Shown here: positions 8,542 to 18,095 of the stretch, piece after piece
Layout of the letters: each line of letters begins with the position of its first letter
Numbering within the stretch: the first letter of the stretch is position 1
Origin: Candidatus Nanosynbacter sp. TM7-053
Lineage (GTDB): Bacteria > Patescibacteriota > Saccharimonadia > Saccharimonadales > Saccharimonadaceae
Length of the DNA: 64,000 nucleotides
Reading direction: 5' to 3'
Assembly (NCBI RefSeq): GCF_022828375.1
Contig: NZ_JAJQJX010000001.1
Coordinates: 434,001 to 498,000 of the forward strand
Program-made: the position numbers and the translations under genes
Notes under the pieces: generated by a model
The model's database searches: none
Seen by the model: only the letters and a program-made list of their open reading frames with translations
What the model was told of the DNA's origin: nothing

Positions 8542-10400
8542 TGGCAAAGAAGAAATTAGATGCCGTTGATATTGCTGCTCAGCAACGAGCAAGGGAGCAA
8601 GCCGAAGTCGAGCAAGCCTTCTTAACTGGTGTTAGAACTTTGCGTGATTTTATCGCGCCAAGTAGTATTGAACTTCATTCTGACCATTTTCGACTTGGCT
8701 CAAAATATGGCCGCACGATGTATGTTTATGGCTATCCTCGCCAAATCTACACCGGCTGGCTTAGCTCAATCATTAACATCGATGAAGTGCTGGATATCAG
8801 TATGTTCATTTATCCAGTCGATACGCAAATTGTTCTGAATAACCTGCGCAAAAAAGTTACTCAGCTGGAAGCAACCATGAATATAAACATGGAAAAGGGA
8901 AAGGTGCGCGATCCAGGCTTGGAAGCGGCTTTGCAAGACGCTGAAGAATTGCGCGATCAATTGCAGATTGGCGCCGAAAAGTTCTTCCGCTATGGCTTAT
9001 ATATCACGCTTTACGCCGACAGCTTGGACGAACTAAACTTCATCCAACATAAAATTGAAACTATTTTTGGTCAGCAATTGGTGTTCTCAAAAGTGGCTTC
9101 CAGCCAGCAGGAGCAGGGATTGAATAGTTCTATTCCACAATTGACTGATGAACTACAGATTCGCCGCAACATGAATACTGGTGCAATTTCAACCAGCTTC
9201 CCATTCACTTCAGCCGATTTGACGGACAATAAGGGCGTGCTTTACGGAATTAATATGCATAATAATGGATTGGTGATTTTTGACAGATTCTCTCTGGAAA
9301 ACGCCAATATGGTCGTGTTTGCTAAATCTGGTGCTGGTAAATCATTTACCGTTAAGTTGGAAGCTTTAAGAAGCATGATGGTCGGGGCTGATATTGTGAT
9401 TATTGACCCAGAAAATGAGTACCAAAAACTATGCGACGCAGTTGGTGGCAGCTATATTCGATTGAGCTTAAGTAGTGACACGAGAATCAATCCGTTTGAT
9501 TTGCCGCGTGTTATTGATACTGATGAAGCAGATGACGCACTGCGAGCTAATTTAGTGACATTACACGGGCTACTCAGGCAAATGCTGGGTGGTGCAGGAA
9601 CAGGAGCTGGTGGACAAGTTGTAGCAGGACTATCACCAGCGGAAGAAGCTGATATTGATCAAGCATTAATCGACACTTACGCGCGCGTCGGCATTACTTC
9701 GGATCCATTGACGCACAATTCTACGCCACCGACGATTTCCGACCTATACGACACCTTGCTTCACATGGGCGGAACTGGTCCAAGCCTGGCTCAGCGACTT
9801 CGCAAATTTACCTCTGGAACGTTTGCTGGAATATTCTCGCAACAGAGTAATATTGATATTAATAATAATATGGTTGTCTTTAACATTCGCGACTTGGAAG
9901 ATGAACTGCGACCAACGGCGATGTATATTGTTCTGAATCACATCTGGAATATTACGCGTACCGACCAGAGGAAACGTATGTTGATTGTTGACGAGGCTTG
10001 GCAACTGATGAAATATGACGATTCTGCCAACTTCTTATTCTCATTAGCCAAGCGCGCCCGCAAATATCAATTAGGCTTAACGACTATCACGCAGGATGTG
10101 GAAGACTTCGTCGGAAGTAAAATGGGGCGAGCAATCGTTTCCAACTCCTCGATGCAGCTACTTTTGAAACAGTCTGCCAGCGCCGTTGACGTTTTGGCGC
10201 AAGTGTTTAAATTGACAGACGAAGAGCAGAAACGACTGGCCAATTTCCCAGTTGGGCAAGGATTATTCTTTGCTGGACAAAATCACGTTCACATTCAAAT
10301 TCAGGCTAGTGACACCGAATATAATTTGATCAATACAAATCCTGTATCACAACAAATAAAACCGTCAGATTCACCAGTCGGCGGCTACGGAGCGGTGTAG
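8541..10400 (+). CDS. virB4: VirB4-family T4SS ATPase
   Basis: The energy-supplying ATPase of the secretion system, acting on the cytosolic face of the membrane. It is 619 residues long. The Walker A motif SGAGKSF lies near residues 263-269 and the Walker B motif LIVDEAWQL near 475. Conserved downstream motifs such as TQDVEDF and the RecA-like core of the FtsK/HerA superfamily follow. The N-terminal 240 residues resemble the VirB4 N-terminal domain. GGAGGAAGG (8527-8535) is a strong SD at proper spacing, and the start overlaps the upstream stop. Family assignment is secure; whether DNA or protein is exported cannot be told from the sequence. Confidence 0.92.
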   Translation: MAKKKLDAVDIAAQQRAREQAEVEQAFLTGVRTLRDFIAPSSIELHSDHFRLGSKYGRTMYVYGYPRQIYTGWLSSIINIDEVLDISMFIYPVDTQIVLNNLRKKVTQLEATMNINMEKGKVRDPGLEAALQDAEELRDQLQIGAEKFFRYGLYITLYADSLDELNFIQHKIETIFGQQLVFSKVASSQQEQGLNSSIPQLTDELQIRRNMNTGAISTSFPFTSADLTDNKGVLYGINMHNNGLVIFDRFSLENANMVVFAKSGAGKSFTVKLEALRSMMVGADIVIIDPENEYQKLCDAVGGSYIRLSLSSDTRINPFDLPRVIDTDEADDALRANLVTLHGLLRQMLGGAGTGAGGQVVAGLSPAEEADIDQALIDTYARVGITSDPLTHNSTPPTISDLYDTLLHMGGTGPSLAQRLRKFTSGTFAGIFSQQSNIDINNNMVVFNIRDLEDELRPTAMYIVLNHIWNITRTDQRKRMLIVDEAWQLMKYDDSANFLFSLAKRARKYQLGLTTITQDVEDFVGSKMGRAIVSNSSMQLLLKQSASAVDVLAQVFKLTDEEQKRLANFPVGQGLFFAGQNHVHIQIQASDTEYNLINTNPVSQQIKPSDSPVGGYGAV

Positions 10401-10417
10401 AAAAATAGCGAGAAAAT

Positions 10418-13405
10418 ATGGCACGAGTTGATTATACGACAGATTCCGAAACTGACAGCAGATTAAATCCTGCTGAACAGGCTAAGTTTGATCAAATCTC
10501 GGCTGACTACGACAGCGGGTCAGAGCTAAGTGATCGCGAAAAAGATGCCATAAATGACCTTGAATCTCAGTTTGATAATAAAGATTCGGATTTGAATTCT
10601 AATCAAAACGATTCCGCCAGCGCTGCCGTTAATAACCAAGAATCTTCTGTTCCAGGCAACGGTTTTTATCAGCCATCTGCGGGAAAAAAGAAAAGTCCAG
10701 TGACATTCAAGTCTTTACTGAAAAAACGCGGACCAATTGCAGCTATTGCCGGAATATTAGGACTGGGCGGTGGAATTATGGGAATATTTCTTAGCCCAGC
10801 GACAATGCTACAAAATATTATGGAGAATTTCACCTGGAAAAATGACTCCGCTACACCCTCTAAAATATCCAGAAGTAAACAGGTTATGAACGGATTCCTG
10901 GATTCTAAAGATGGCCCAGGAATCTGTGCTAATAGCAGTAAGAAGATACGATGTAGAACAGGAAAATTGTCCTATAAAGCACTAACGAAATTCAAGAAAT
11001 CGGGAATTATTCCAGTCGATGCTGATGGCAATGAAATGAAGCTGAAGAAAACTGGTTATCCAGAAAAAAAACCAACACACTGGAAGGTGGAAGGACTAAA
11101 CGATGGGAAACCTATTGAGTCGTCGAAATTAAAAGACGAATTGCTGAAGAAAGAGAATCGTAAAATTGCCAGTAAAGTCTATGGCAGAACCGGCTTATTT
11201 AAAATGCGTTTCCGCGCCTGGACAGGAAAACATATAAGTAGGCTTTACAAGAAATTTGGTCTTAAAAGAAATAGTGCAATTTCAAAAATTGACAAAAAAC
11301 TCGGAGTAAAAGAAAAGGCAAATAAACTTAAAGAAAAATTACCAGGCTTTAACGACGACAAGGCTATCGGTGGAATCAATGAAAGAGTTACAAAATCAAC
11401 AGAGAAACTAAAAAAAGGCGGGCTAGTATACGTCGCGGCAGCAGGAATATGCCTTGCGCTAAAACTTCCCAACATCATCGCATCAGGAGTAGCAGCGATT
11501 CAGTTAGTACCTTTATTAGGGCTAGTTATGGATGTAATATTATCTCCTGGTTCACAAGCTAAGGCTTCTGGACTCGACTCTAGTGGCAGTGGATTCTCTC
11601 AGGAAACGATGGAAACCATCGGCACTATGCTAACCGAAAGAGGAAAGATGAAGGGGTCCGATAACGCCGAAGGATCGGCATTGGATTCTCCGTATTTACT
11701 ATCAGCAATGGGCGTAAATAACAACAAGCCTGGAATTGCAAAAAACTACATTCCTGGATATTCAGTAGCTACAAATCCTATAGTTCGCACTCTCAATTCC
11801 GCCGAAGAGGCTAGCGAACCAGTGTGCAATTATATACTAAGTCCAGTTGCTATGTACACTTCTCAAATAGTAGATCTAACAATAGACGCTGCCGGGGCAG
11901 CCACTTTTGGATTAACATCATTAGCAAAGTGGATTGCAAAAAAGACATTAGCCACAGTAACCACAGAACTACTTAAGTATGCCGTTGGCGATACCGTAAA
12001 GAGAGTCCTCAAAGAATTGGCAGTAAGTATGCTTACATCAAATAATGCTCAGTATAAGGATTTGGGTGATGCACTTGGCGTCGGAGCGGCAGCATTCTTT
12101 GCAAGCGGATCTATGGGGCAGATGTTACCAGGGCTTAAAATGAGCCAATTAGCAGAATTCAACGGAATCCAAATAGCCAACGAAGAATTCCAAAAAGAAA
12201 TGGATATCGCCTCATTAAGTCCATTTGATACATCCAGTAGATATACATTCTTAGGTAGTATATTCCATAATATGGGCAATATGATGATGGCTAATGGAAC
12301 TTATAGTAAAACTCCAGTAGCAATGCTATCTAATATTCTCAGGCTACCTTCTATGGCACTATCTTATTCGTCCACTGCAAAAGCAGCAAGCGGTATGTAT
12401 TCTGATAAATATTGCGGATATGCAAAAGACTTTTCTATGGGCAGTGGGTCATCGGAAGATCCAGCCGTGAATATGGCAGGATTACCGTGTACTGGTATAA
12501 CCAACAGCCAAGCAAACATGTCAGTAGAGGAAGCTATTCAAATTGCCGAAGATGAAGGATGGATACAGAAAGATATGGACATTCCAGATGGCGCAGATAT
12601 ATCCGATCTCATGAATAATGGATATATAGTTAAAGACACTCCTCTTCATGACTTTGTAGAAGACTGTGGAGATGCTAGCACCGGAAGCTATTGGTTTAGT
12701 AATGGCGGGTGTACAGCGCCATCAGATTCAACACGTGTCGCAAAAATTACTGAAAAAACATATAAAGATGAAGAAGGGAAAGATATTACAAATGAGTCAT
12801 TTGGAACTGAAAATTCCGCTAAGCAATACGACGATAGAAAGCTTTCCGCAATGTCAGTATTGCTAATTGATTTCCAAATTGCCCAATCAATCAATGGTGA
12901 AGATGACGAAGAAGACGCTCCTTCAACCACGACTAAAGCCCCAGATAATGGCGAGGCAGTTGGTGAGCCGCAATTAGAAGAAGCACAACAAGACGGATGG
13001 GGAGGCCATAGCAACGGAGAAATTCCAGATTCAGATTTACAAGCTCTATCTTTTTCATCAGAAAATAAGATGCACAAAAAAGCAGCTACAGCTATGGAAG
13101 AAATGAATAAAGCATACAAAGCCGATAACGGATCAGACTTAACCATTAATGAAGCATATCGAGATTGCGCAACACAAATTAGATACAGTAAAGAACTAGG
13201 ATCAAGAGCGGCTCCAGCCCCTCCATGCATATCAAAACACGGTTGGGGTCTTGCTGCAGACATTAATGTTGGAGGTTTTGATTCTCCCGCATATAAATGG
13301 CTCGAGGCGAACGCACATAAATACGGCTACGTTAATCCGCCTTGGGCAAAGCCTGGCGGTAGTAAGCCTGAGCCGTGGCACTGGGAGTATGCAAGGAAGG
13401 TTTAA
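10418..13405 (+). CDS. Large T4SS-cluster membrane protein with C-terminal VanY-like (M15) peptidase domain
   Basis: A 995-residue protein. Residues 1-105 are acidic and cytosolic, and a first membrane segment lies near 108-130. A basic region (about 140-310) follows, with further hydrophobic segments around 325-375 and in the middle of the protein. The last 126 residues (from about 870) form a D-Ala-D-Ala carboxypeptidase-like domain of the LAS/M15 type. The metal-binding SxHxxGxAxD motif is intact (His941, Asp948), and ExxH follows with Glu985 and His988. It would cut peptide cross-links of peptidoglycan at the cell surface, fitting wall penetration by the T4SS. I do not recognise the N-terminal 850 residues. 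The SD is weak. Confidence 0.75.
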   Translation: MARVDYTTDSETDSRLNPAEQAKFDQISADYDSGSELSDREKDAINDLESQFDNKDSDLNSNQNDSASAAVNNQESSVPGNGFYQPSAGKKKSPVTFKSLLKKRGPIAAIAGILGLGGGIMGIFLSPATMLQNIMENFTWKNDSATPSKISRSKQVMNGFLDSKDGPGICANSSKKIRCRTGKLSYKALTKFKKSGIIPVDADGNEMKLKKTGYPEKKPTHWKVEGLNDGKPIESSKLKDELLKKENRKIASKVYGRTGLFKMRFRAWTGKHISRLYKKFGLKRNSAISKIDKKLGVKEKANKLKEKLPGFNDDKAIGGINERVTKSTEKLKKGGLVYVAAAGICLALKLPNIIASGVAAIQLVPLLGLVMDVILSPGSQAKASGLDSSGSGFSQETMETIGTMLTERGKMKGSDNAEGSALDSPYLLSAMGVNNNKPGIAKNYIPGYSVATNPIVRTLNSAEEASEPVCNYILSPVAMYTSQIVDLTIDAAGAATFGLTSLAKWIAKKTLATVTTELLKYAVGDTVKRVLKELAVSMLTSNNAQYKDLGDALGVGAAAFFASGSMGQMLPGLKMSQLAEFNGIQIANEEFQKEMDIASLSPFDTSSRYTFLGSIFHNMGNMMMANGTYSKTPVAMLSNILRLPSMALSYSSTAKAASGMYSDKYCGYAKDFSMGSGSSEDPAVNMAGLPCTGITNSQANMSVEEAIQIAEDEGWIQKDMDIPDGADISDLMNNGYIVKDTPLHDFVEDCGDASTGSYWFSNGGCTAPSDSTRVAKITEKTYKDEEGKDITNESFGTENSAKQYDDRKLSAMSVLLIDFQIAQSINGEDDEEDAPSTTTKAPDNGEAVGEPQLEEAQQDGWGGHSNGEIPDSDLQALSFSSENKMHKKAATAMEEMNKAYKADNGSDLTINEAYRDCATQIRYSKELGSRAAPAPPCISKHGWGLAADINVGGFDSPAYKWLEANAHKYGYVNPPWAKPGGSKPEPWHWEYARKV

Positions 13406-13406
13406 A

Positions 13407-14672
13407 ATGAGTCATAATATTAGATACAAGGTAAACTATTTCACGCGCAAGAAATTATCTATTCTCATATATTTCATTGCATCCGTCTCTATTGCGACAC
13501 AGCCAATAGCAATAGCTACAGGATATCCAGACTCATATGTTACAAATGATATTCTCTGGTATAAAAGTGGAGAGGCTGATTGCGCTAACGCTGCAGGATC
13601 TGTGTCAGCCGAATTATCTAAAAATATCCCGTCGGACTGGGGGAAAATTTTTTCCGCAGCAGCAGAAAAGCACGGCGTTAATCCTAACTTTCTAGCAGCA
13701 TTATACTTAACAGAACAGGGAAACACTTGGAAACCACTAAACTCTCAATGGGCATCTTCACCGGTTGGCGCTAGTGGTCCTATGCAATTTATGCCGGGAA
13801 CGTGGAGTGGTCACGCCGAAGACGGAGACGGCGACGGCAAGGCTGATATTATGAACCCTTATGACGCAGTTTTCGCAGCTGCAGATCTAATTAAAGATAT
13901 GGGTACCGACAAGAACACTCCCCTAGGGGATATTGGCAGCCCATGGAAGCGGGAACCTATGACAATTCTATATGCAGCGGGTGCTTACAACTGGGGCGGA
14001 GGTAATATTCAAAACCACACGTCTGACTCCAGCCCCTTAACTGATGCTCCAACAGAAACTCAAAACTATCTTAAAAATATCTACGAACTATTTAACAGCG
14101 ACTTTACAAAATCAGGTCACCCGAACTACAAGGATCCAACATCTACAGGAGAAGGTGGTAGTGAAAATAGCTCAGCTAATGTATCAAATTGCGCAAATAG
14201 TGGCGGCGTTCATTCTGGAAATATAGTAGAAACAGCAAAAGGGCTTATAAATAAAGACAATCCAGGTACATCCTCGCAGGCATACGAAGACGCTCGTGCC
14301 AAATATAACCCAGAAGCGGGTGGCGATATGACAGACTGTGGAAAATATGTCGCTACCGTTATGCGTGCCAGTGGAGCTGACCCAGACTACCCACCAGCAG
14401 GCACCAGCATCCAAAGAGATTATGTAATGAATTCATCAAAATATACCATCATAAATACTAAATCTCCTAGCGACCTTCAGCCTGGTGATATATTAGTCCA
14501 TAGTGGTACAGGATCATACGGACACACAATGATATATATCGGAGATCAAGGAGATGGTAACGTTGCGGTAGAAGCATCTCTTGGAGATCATCCTCCTAGA
14601 TACGCAAATATTGGTCGTGTACAAACTCAATTGGGATATTCAACTAACGTAGTAGCGAGGTTAAATAAATAA
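13407..14672 (+). CDS. Bimodular peptidoglycan hydrolase: lytic transglycosylase plus NlpC/P60-like domain
   Basis: A VirB1-type wall hydrolase of the T4SS cluster. From ATG 13407, one base after the upstream stop, it has 421 residues; the open frame extends further upstream but only inside the preceding gene. An uncleaved or cleaved signal segment covers about residues 16-38. A lysozyme-like SLT domain (about 70-200) has the catalytic Glu103 in LTEQG and the typical GPMQFMPGTW motif. After a Ser/Gly linker comes an NlpC/P60- or CHAP-like amidase/peptidase domain (about 270-421) with Cys311 (TDCGKY) and His373 (GHTMIYIG). It would cut both glycan and peptide, opening the wall for the secretion channel. 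Confidence 0.85.
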   Translation: MSHNIRYKVNYFTRKKLSILIYFIASVSIATQPIAIATGYPDSYVTNDILWYKSGEADCANAAGSVSAELSKNIPSDWGKIFSAAAEKHGVNPNFLAALYLTEQGNTWKPLNSQWASSPVGASGPMQFMPGTWSGHAEDGDGDGKADIMNPYDAVFAAADLIKDMGTDKNTPLGDIGSPWKREPMTILYAAGAYNWGGGNIQNHTSDSSPLTDAPTETQNYLKNIYELFNSDFTKSGHPNYKDPTSTGEGGSENSSANVSNCANSGGVHSGNIVETAKGLINKDNPGTSSQAYEDARAKYNPEAGGDMTDCGKYVATVMRASGADPDYPPAGTSIQRDYVMNSSKYTIINTKSPSDLQPGDILVHSGTGSYGHTMIYIGDQGDGNVAVEASLGDHPPRYANIGRVQTQLGYSTNVVARLNK

Positions 14673-14674
14673 TT

Positions 14675-15400
14675 ATGTTCAATACTTTTATGCAATTAGA
14701 TCGCAAAGTTAAGATTGCTATTATTTCATTCGTAGGATTATCCATCTCGCTTATAATCTACGCAATTTATCTATTACAATTCGACGCTACTATATACGTA
14801 TATTCCATACCCGACAACTTGACGATGTCTTATGGTGACGTAAAAAACCAGCGAATTTCATCAAGGAAAGATATTAAAGTAAAGCACGGCAACCATAAAT
14901 TTACTTTCTCAGCCAACGGATTTGAAAGTTATACTACAGAAATAAATATTAACAAAAACGAGAAGAAAAACATAATATTCGCCTTAGAACCTATTACAGA
15001 TGAAGCTAAAAAAGAATACGCAAAAGACAAGTACACCGATATCAAGGAGGGTATAGCTGGTAAAAAAGGTAAAGAAGCTACTCGTCAATTGGAAAATAAA
15101 AATCCCGCTATCAAATCTTTACCTATCCACGGCAGAGATTTCTATATATTTCCATGCGACAGATATCGATCTGGAGGAGATAAGACTATAGGAATATGTA
15201 TAACAGTAACGGACTATTTTAATCGCTCTCAAATTGACGAGGCGTTTGCCAAGCTAAAAGAAAAGGGGATAAACCAAGAAGACTATGACATCAAAGTCAA
15301 TAATCACATCTGGCCAACAGAGAAAGAGAAATCTACAGGAGCTGCAGTTCAATGTAGAGGATCAAATCCCGACTGGTGCTACACCTACAGAGATATTTAG
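14675..15400 (+). CDS. Small membrane-anchored protein with PEGA-like domain
   Basis: A 241-residue protein, the last gene of the T4SS cluster, two bases after the hydrolase gene. One membrane segment (about 14-36) is followed by a short beta-rich region (about 45-110) resembling PEGA-type surface domains, then a charged part containing several Cys residues. No catalytic motif is visible. It is probably exposed on the outer face of the membrane and co-produced with the hydrolases. The last four bases overlap the end of the convergent dnaN. No SD is seen, and an in-frame ATG at 14693 is an alternative start. Confidence 0.6.
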   Translation: MFNTFMQLDRKVKIAIISFVGLSISLIIYAIYLLQFDATIYVYSIPDNLTMSYGDVKNQRISSRKDIKVKHGNHKFTFSANGFESYTTEININKNEKKNIIFALEPITDEAKKEYAKDKYTDIKEGIAGKKGKEATRQLENKNPAIKSLPIHGRDFYIFPCDRYRSGGDKTIGICITVTDYFNRSQIDEAFAKLKEKGINQEDYDIKVNNHIWPTEKEKSTGAAVQCRGSNPDWCYTYRDI

Positions 15401-16494
15401 CTCTTAAGCGGCATAATAATGTGTGTATAATCAGGATTTTTTATCTGCTCTCGAATTACACACGGCGATAATTTACCATTGAACGAAAATACGATTTCAT
15501 CTGCGTCAATAATATTCAAAACCTCCGTTAGGTAACGTGAATTAAGCGTTACTTGACCGTCTGCGGATATTTTGGCTGTTGCCTCTGAAGTATTCTCGCC
15601 AAGCTCAGACGCAATCGAATGGATAGAAAGCAGAGAATTTTCCTCTGACGCGGTAATTGTAATTCCACCACCAGATTCACGCGCGAATAACGCCGCAATT
15701 TTCGTAACTCGACTAAAATCAGACTTCTTAATAACAATCTCAGTTTCAGCAGTTGATGGAATTAATTGACGATAATCAGGGAATTTTCCGTCAATCAATC
15801 GGCTAACAATTTCCATATCTCCCGTCTTAAAACAAACTTGAGAATCGTCAAAAAGAACCGTAATTTTCTTCTCATCGCCGACGCTTTTACTGACTTCCGT
15901 CAGAGTAGAAGCGGGAATAATAGCTGAAACTTCATTATCCGACTTTATCAGACGCTTTTCTGCTAACCTGTAGCCATCAGTAGCAGCCAGATACAATGAC
16001 CCTTCATAATTATGCCAATAAACTCCCGTGAGCACCGCTCGCGTAACGTCAGAGCTGACAGCCAACTTTGTTTGGACTATGGCTTTCTTAAGATCCTCAA
16101 CGTCAATTTCATATTGCATAGCGGTCTTTTCATCAATTGTAGGCAGCTCAGGATATTCATCAGCCACCACACCATTGATAACTGATGAGAATTTTCCTGA
16201 AGTTATATGCAAATGTTCGTTTTTAGTTTCAAGTTGCACCGGACCGCTTGGTAAGTTTGTAATGAATTCTGACACTAATCGGGCAGGGATTGTAATAGAT
16301 CCATGATCTTCAATTTTCGCACCAATGTATTGAGTGGAAGCAATTTCCAAATTTGTTCCAGCAATCAATAATCTTCCTCCATCAGTACGAAGTAAAATAT
16401 TGTTCAATATCGGCAGTTCATTGCGACTTGATGCGATATCTTTGATTAGATTAAGTGCTTTTGCAAGTTTTTCTTGGGTGACTGATACTTTCAT
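15397..16494 (-). CDS. dnaN: DNA polymerase III beta subunit (sliding clamp)
   Basis: A 365-residue ring-forming clamp that holds the replicative polymerase on DNA. The N-terminus (MKVSVTQEKLAKAL), the NILL segment and the conserved C-terminal tail ending in a PxxxxxIIMPL-like segment match DnaN over its usual length, three clamp domains. It lies downstream of dnaA on the same strand, the classical dnaA-dnaN order. An AAGGA sequence precedes the ATG by some six to eight bases. The 3' end overlaps the convergent T4SS-cluster gene by four bases, leaving no room for separate terminators. Confidence 0.97.
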   Translation of the reverse strand: MKVSVTQEKLAKALNLIKDIASSRNELPILNNILLRTDGGRLLIAGTNLEIASTQYIGAKIEDHGSITIPARLVSEFITNLPSGPVQLETKNEHLHITSGKFSSVINGVVADEYPELPTIDEKTAMQYEIDVEDLKKAIVQTKLAVSSDVTRAVLTGVYWHNYEGSLYLAATDGYRLAEKRLIKSDNEVSAIIPASTLTEVSKSVGDEKKITVLFDDSQVCFKTGDMEIVSRLIDGKFPDYRQLIPSTAETEIVIKKSDFSRVTKIAALFARESGGGITITASEENSLLSIHSIASELGENTSEATAKISADGQVTLNSRYLTEVLNIIDADEIVFSFNGKLSPCVIREQIKNPDYTHIIMPLKS

Positions 16495-16739
16495 TATACT
16501 TTCCTTAATTTTTAATTAGTCTTAATAGTAATAGGCGTTGTGGAAACTGGGTAAAAAATGTGTTCAAACAGGGGTGAAGTGGCGATAAAATAGGTGGAAA
16601 ACTCTGTGTGTTATTTGTGGACTTTATAGTGGATATTTGTGTATTATTCCACTGCCTGCCGACTCGTCGTTTTCTTTCCACAGATCTGTGTGTTGGTAAG
16701 TCACCGCGAAAACACAACATCTGCACAGCTTTTCCACAA
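16495..16739. other. dnaA-dnaN spacer with DnaA-box-like motifs
   Basis: There is no gene in this 245-base gap. It holds TTTTCCACA at 16730-16738, directly behind dnaA, and several degenerate relatives: TGTGGAAAC near 16540, TGTGGACTT near 16616 and CTTTCCACA near 16675. It may add DnaA binding to the origin or autoregulate dnaN. The denser cluster is on the other side of dnaA. Confidence 0.5.
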
Positions 16740-18095
16740 TTAATGAACATATAATTTATCCTTGATGTCGTTAATTTGCTCGCGAATACTGACGTTGGTA
16801 AGACTTTCCTTAGTAATTTTTTCAATTGAATGCATAGCGGTCGTGTGGTCTTTTCGTCCAAGCTCTTGGGCAATTTTCGGAAAACTCATTTTCAGCTCAC
16901 TACGCAGAAGAAACATCGCAATTTGTCTTGGCATTGCGATAAATTTGTCTCGTCTGGATGAGCACATATCTTTTACGTCAATATTATAATAACGAGCCGT
17001 CTTATCAAGTATCTGTTTGGCGGTTATGTGTTGTGGTCTATTGCGTTTAATATCTCCCAAAATTCCTTCAGCCGCCGCCAAATCAGGCGTGAAATTCTGC
17101 ATTTCCGCATAAGCAAGCAGTCGATTCAAAGCGCCTTCCAGTTCGCGAATGTTTGTCTTAAAGTTGGTCGCCAGATATTCTACGACATCGGAATCTAGTT
17201 CGGTGTTGCTGAGTTCGGCTTTCGCTTTAACAATAGCGCAACGAGTTTCATAATCGGGCATCTGAATATCAATTGCCATACCCCATTCAAATCGACTACG
17301 CAAACGATCGGTTAGAGTAGGAATACTTTTTGGCGGTTTATCTGAGCTAATGATAATTTGCTTATTGTTCTGATGAAGATCGTTAAATGTATGGAAAAAT
17401 TCGTCCTGAGTTTTTTCTTTCCCGGCGATAAATTGCATATCATCGACAATTAAGACATCGACATTGCGATATTTATCAGAAAAACCTTTTTTCTTGAAAC
17501 GAATAGAATCCAGAAACTCATTAACAAACGTTTCCGTAGTGATGTAAAGCACTCGCGCCGAAGGTTGTTTTTTAACTATCTCGTTACCAACAGCTTGCAT
17601 TAAGTGAGTTTTACCAAGTCCAGAACCTCCATAAAGATAGAGCGGATTATATTTTTCTCCTGGATGTGCGGCGACCGCTTGGCAAGCAGCATAGGCCAAA
17701 TCGTTACTTGAGCCAACGATGAAGTTGTCAAAGGTATACCTGGGATTAAGATTGCTAGAATGAGATTTCCTCGACGGTAGAATCAGCGGCTTCGCTGGTT
17801 CTTTTTGTCCGCTTTTATCAACTTCACGATTAACGCGCGGTTTTTTATTGCTAGATTCGACGTTATAAGAAATAGACGGGGCATTGATGCCGTTGTGAGC
17901 CAAGGCCTCTAATATTTGTGGATGAAATCGCTTTTCAAGTTGAGTTCTAGCAAAAATATTCGGCGCAATTATAAGAACTTCTTTGTCGGAGATTATTTCC
18001 AATTTGGTATTTTTGAACCACGCAGTAAACGACGAAGACGATACAGTTACTTCAATCTCACCTAAAACACCCTGCCAAACCGCATGACTATCCAC
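16740..18095 (-). CDS. dnaA: Chromosomal replication initiator DnaA
   Basis: A 451-residue AAA+ protein that binds DnaA boxes and melts the origin. Domain I (about 1-75) binds helicase and partners, and domain II is a short linker. The AAA+ domain has Walker A GGSGLGKTH (156-164) and Walker B LIVDD (215-219). The C-terminal domain IV helix-turn-helix carries the signature GRKDHTTAMHS. The start is GTG at 18095, supported by GAGGGAG eight bases upstream and by the typical DnaA N-terminal VWQ pattern. A -10 box TATAGT (18136-18131 on the minus strand) would give a roughly 30-base leader. TTTTCCACA boxes upstream suggest autoregulation. Confidence 0.97.
   Translation of the reverse strand: MDSHAVWQGVLGEIEVTVSSSSFTAWFKNTKLEIISDKEVLIIAPNIFARTQLEKRFHPQILEALAHNGINAPSISYNVESSNKKPRVNREVDKSGQKEPAKPLILPSRKSHSSNLNPRYTFDNFIVGSSNDLAYAACQAVAAHPGEKYNPLYLYGGSGLGKTHLMQAVGNEIVKKQPSARVLYITTETFVNEFLDSIRFKKKGFSDKYRNVDVLIVDDMQFIAGKEKTQDEFFHTFNDLHQNNKQIIISSDKPPKSIPTLTDRLRSRFEWGMAIDIQMPDYETRCAIVKAKAELSNTELDSDVVEYLATNFKTNIRELEGALNRLLAYAEMQNFTPDLAAAEGILGDIKRNRPQHITAKQILDKTARYYNIDVKDMCSSRRDKFIAMPRQIAMFLLRSELKMSFPKIAQELGRKDHTTAMHSIEKITKESLTNVSIREQINDIKDKLYVH

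Noticed and set aside
12688-13263. A 191-codon minus-strand open frame inside the VanY-like gene
   Set aside because: It is the opposite-strand shadow of a clearly conserved peptidase domain, with Ser-rich composition and no start signals.
13251-13406. Upstream extension of the lytic transglycosylase frame
   Set aside because: It overlaps the catalytic end of the preceding gene in another frame. ATG 13407 directly precedes the signal peptide.
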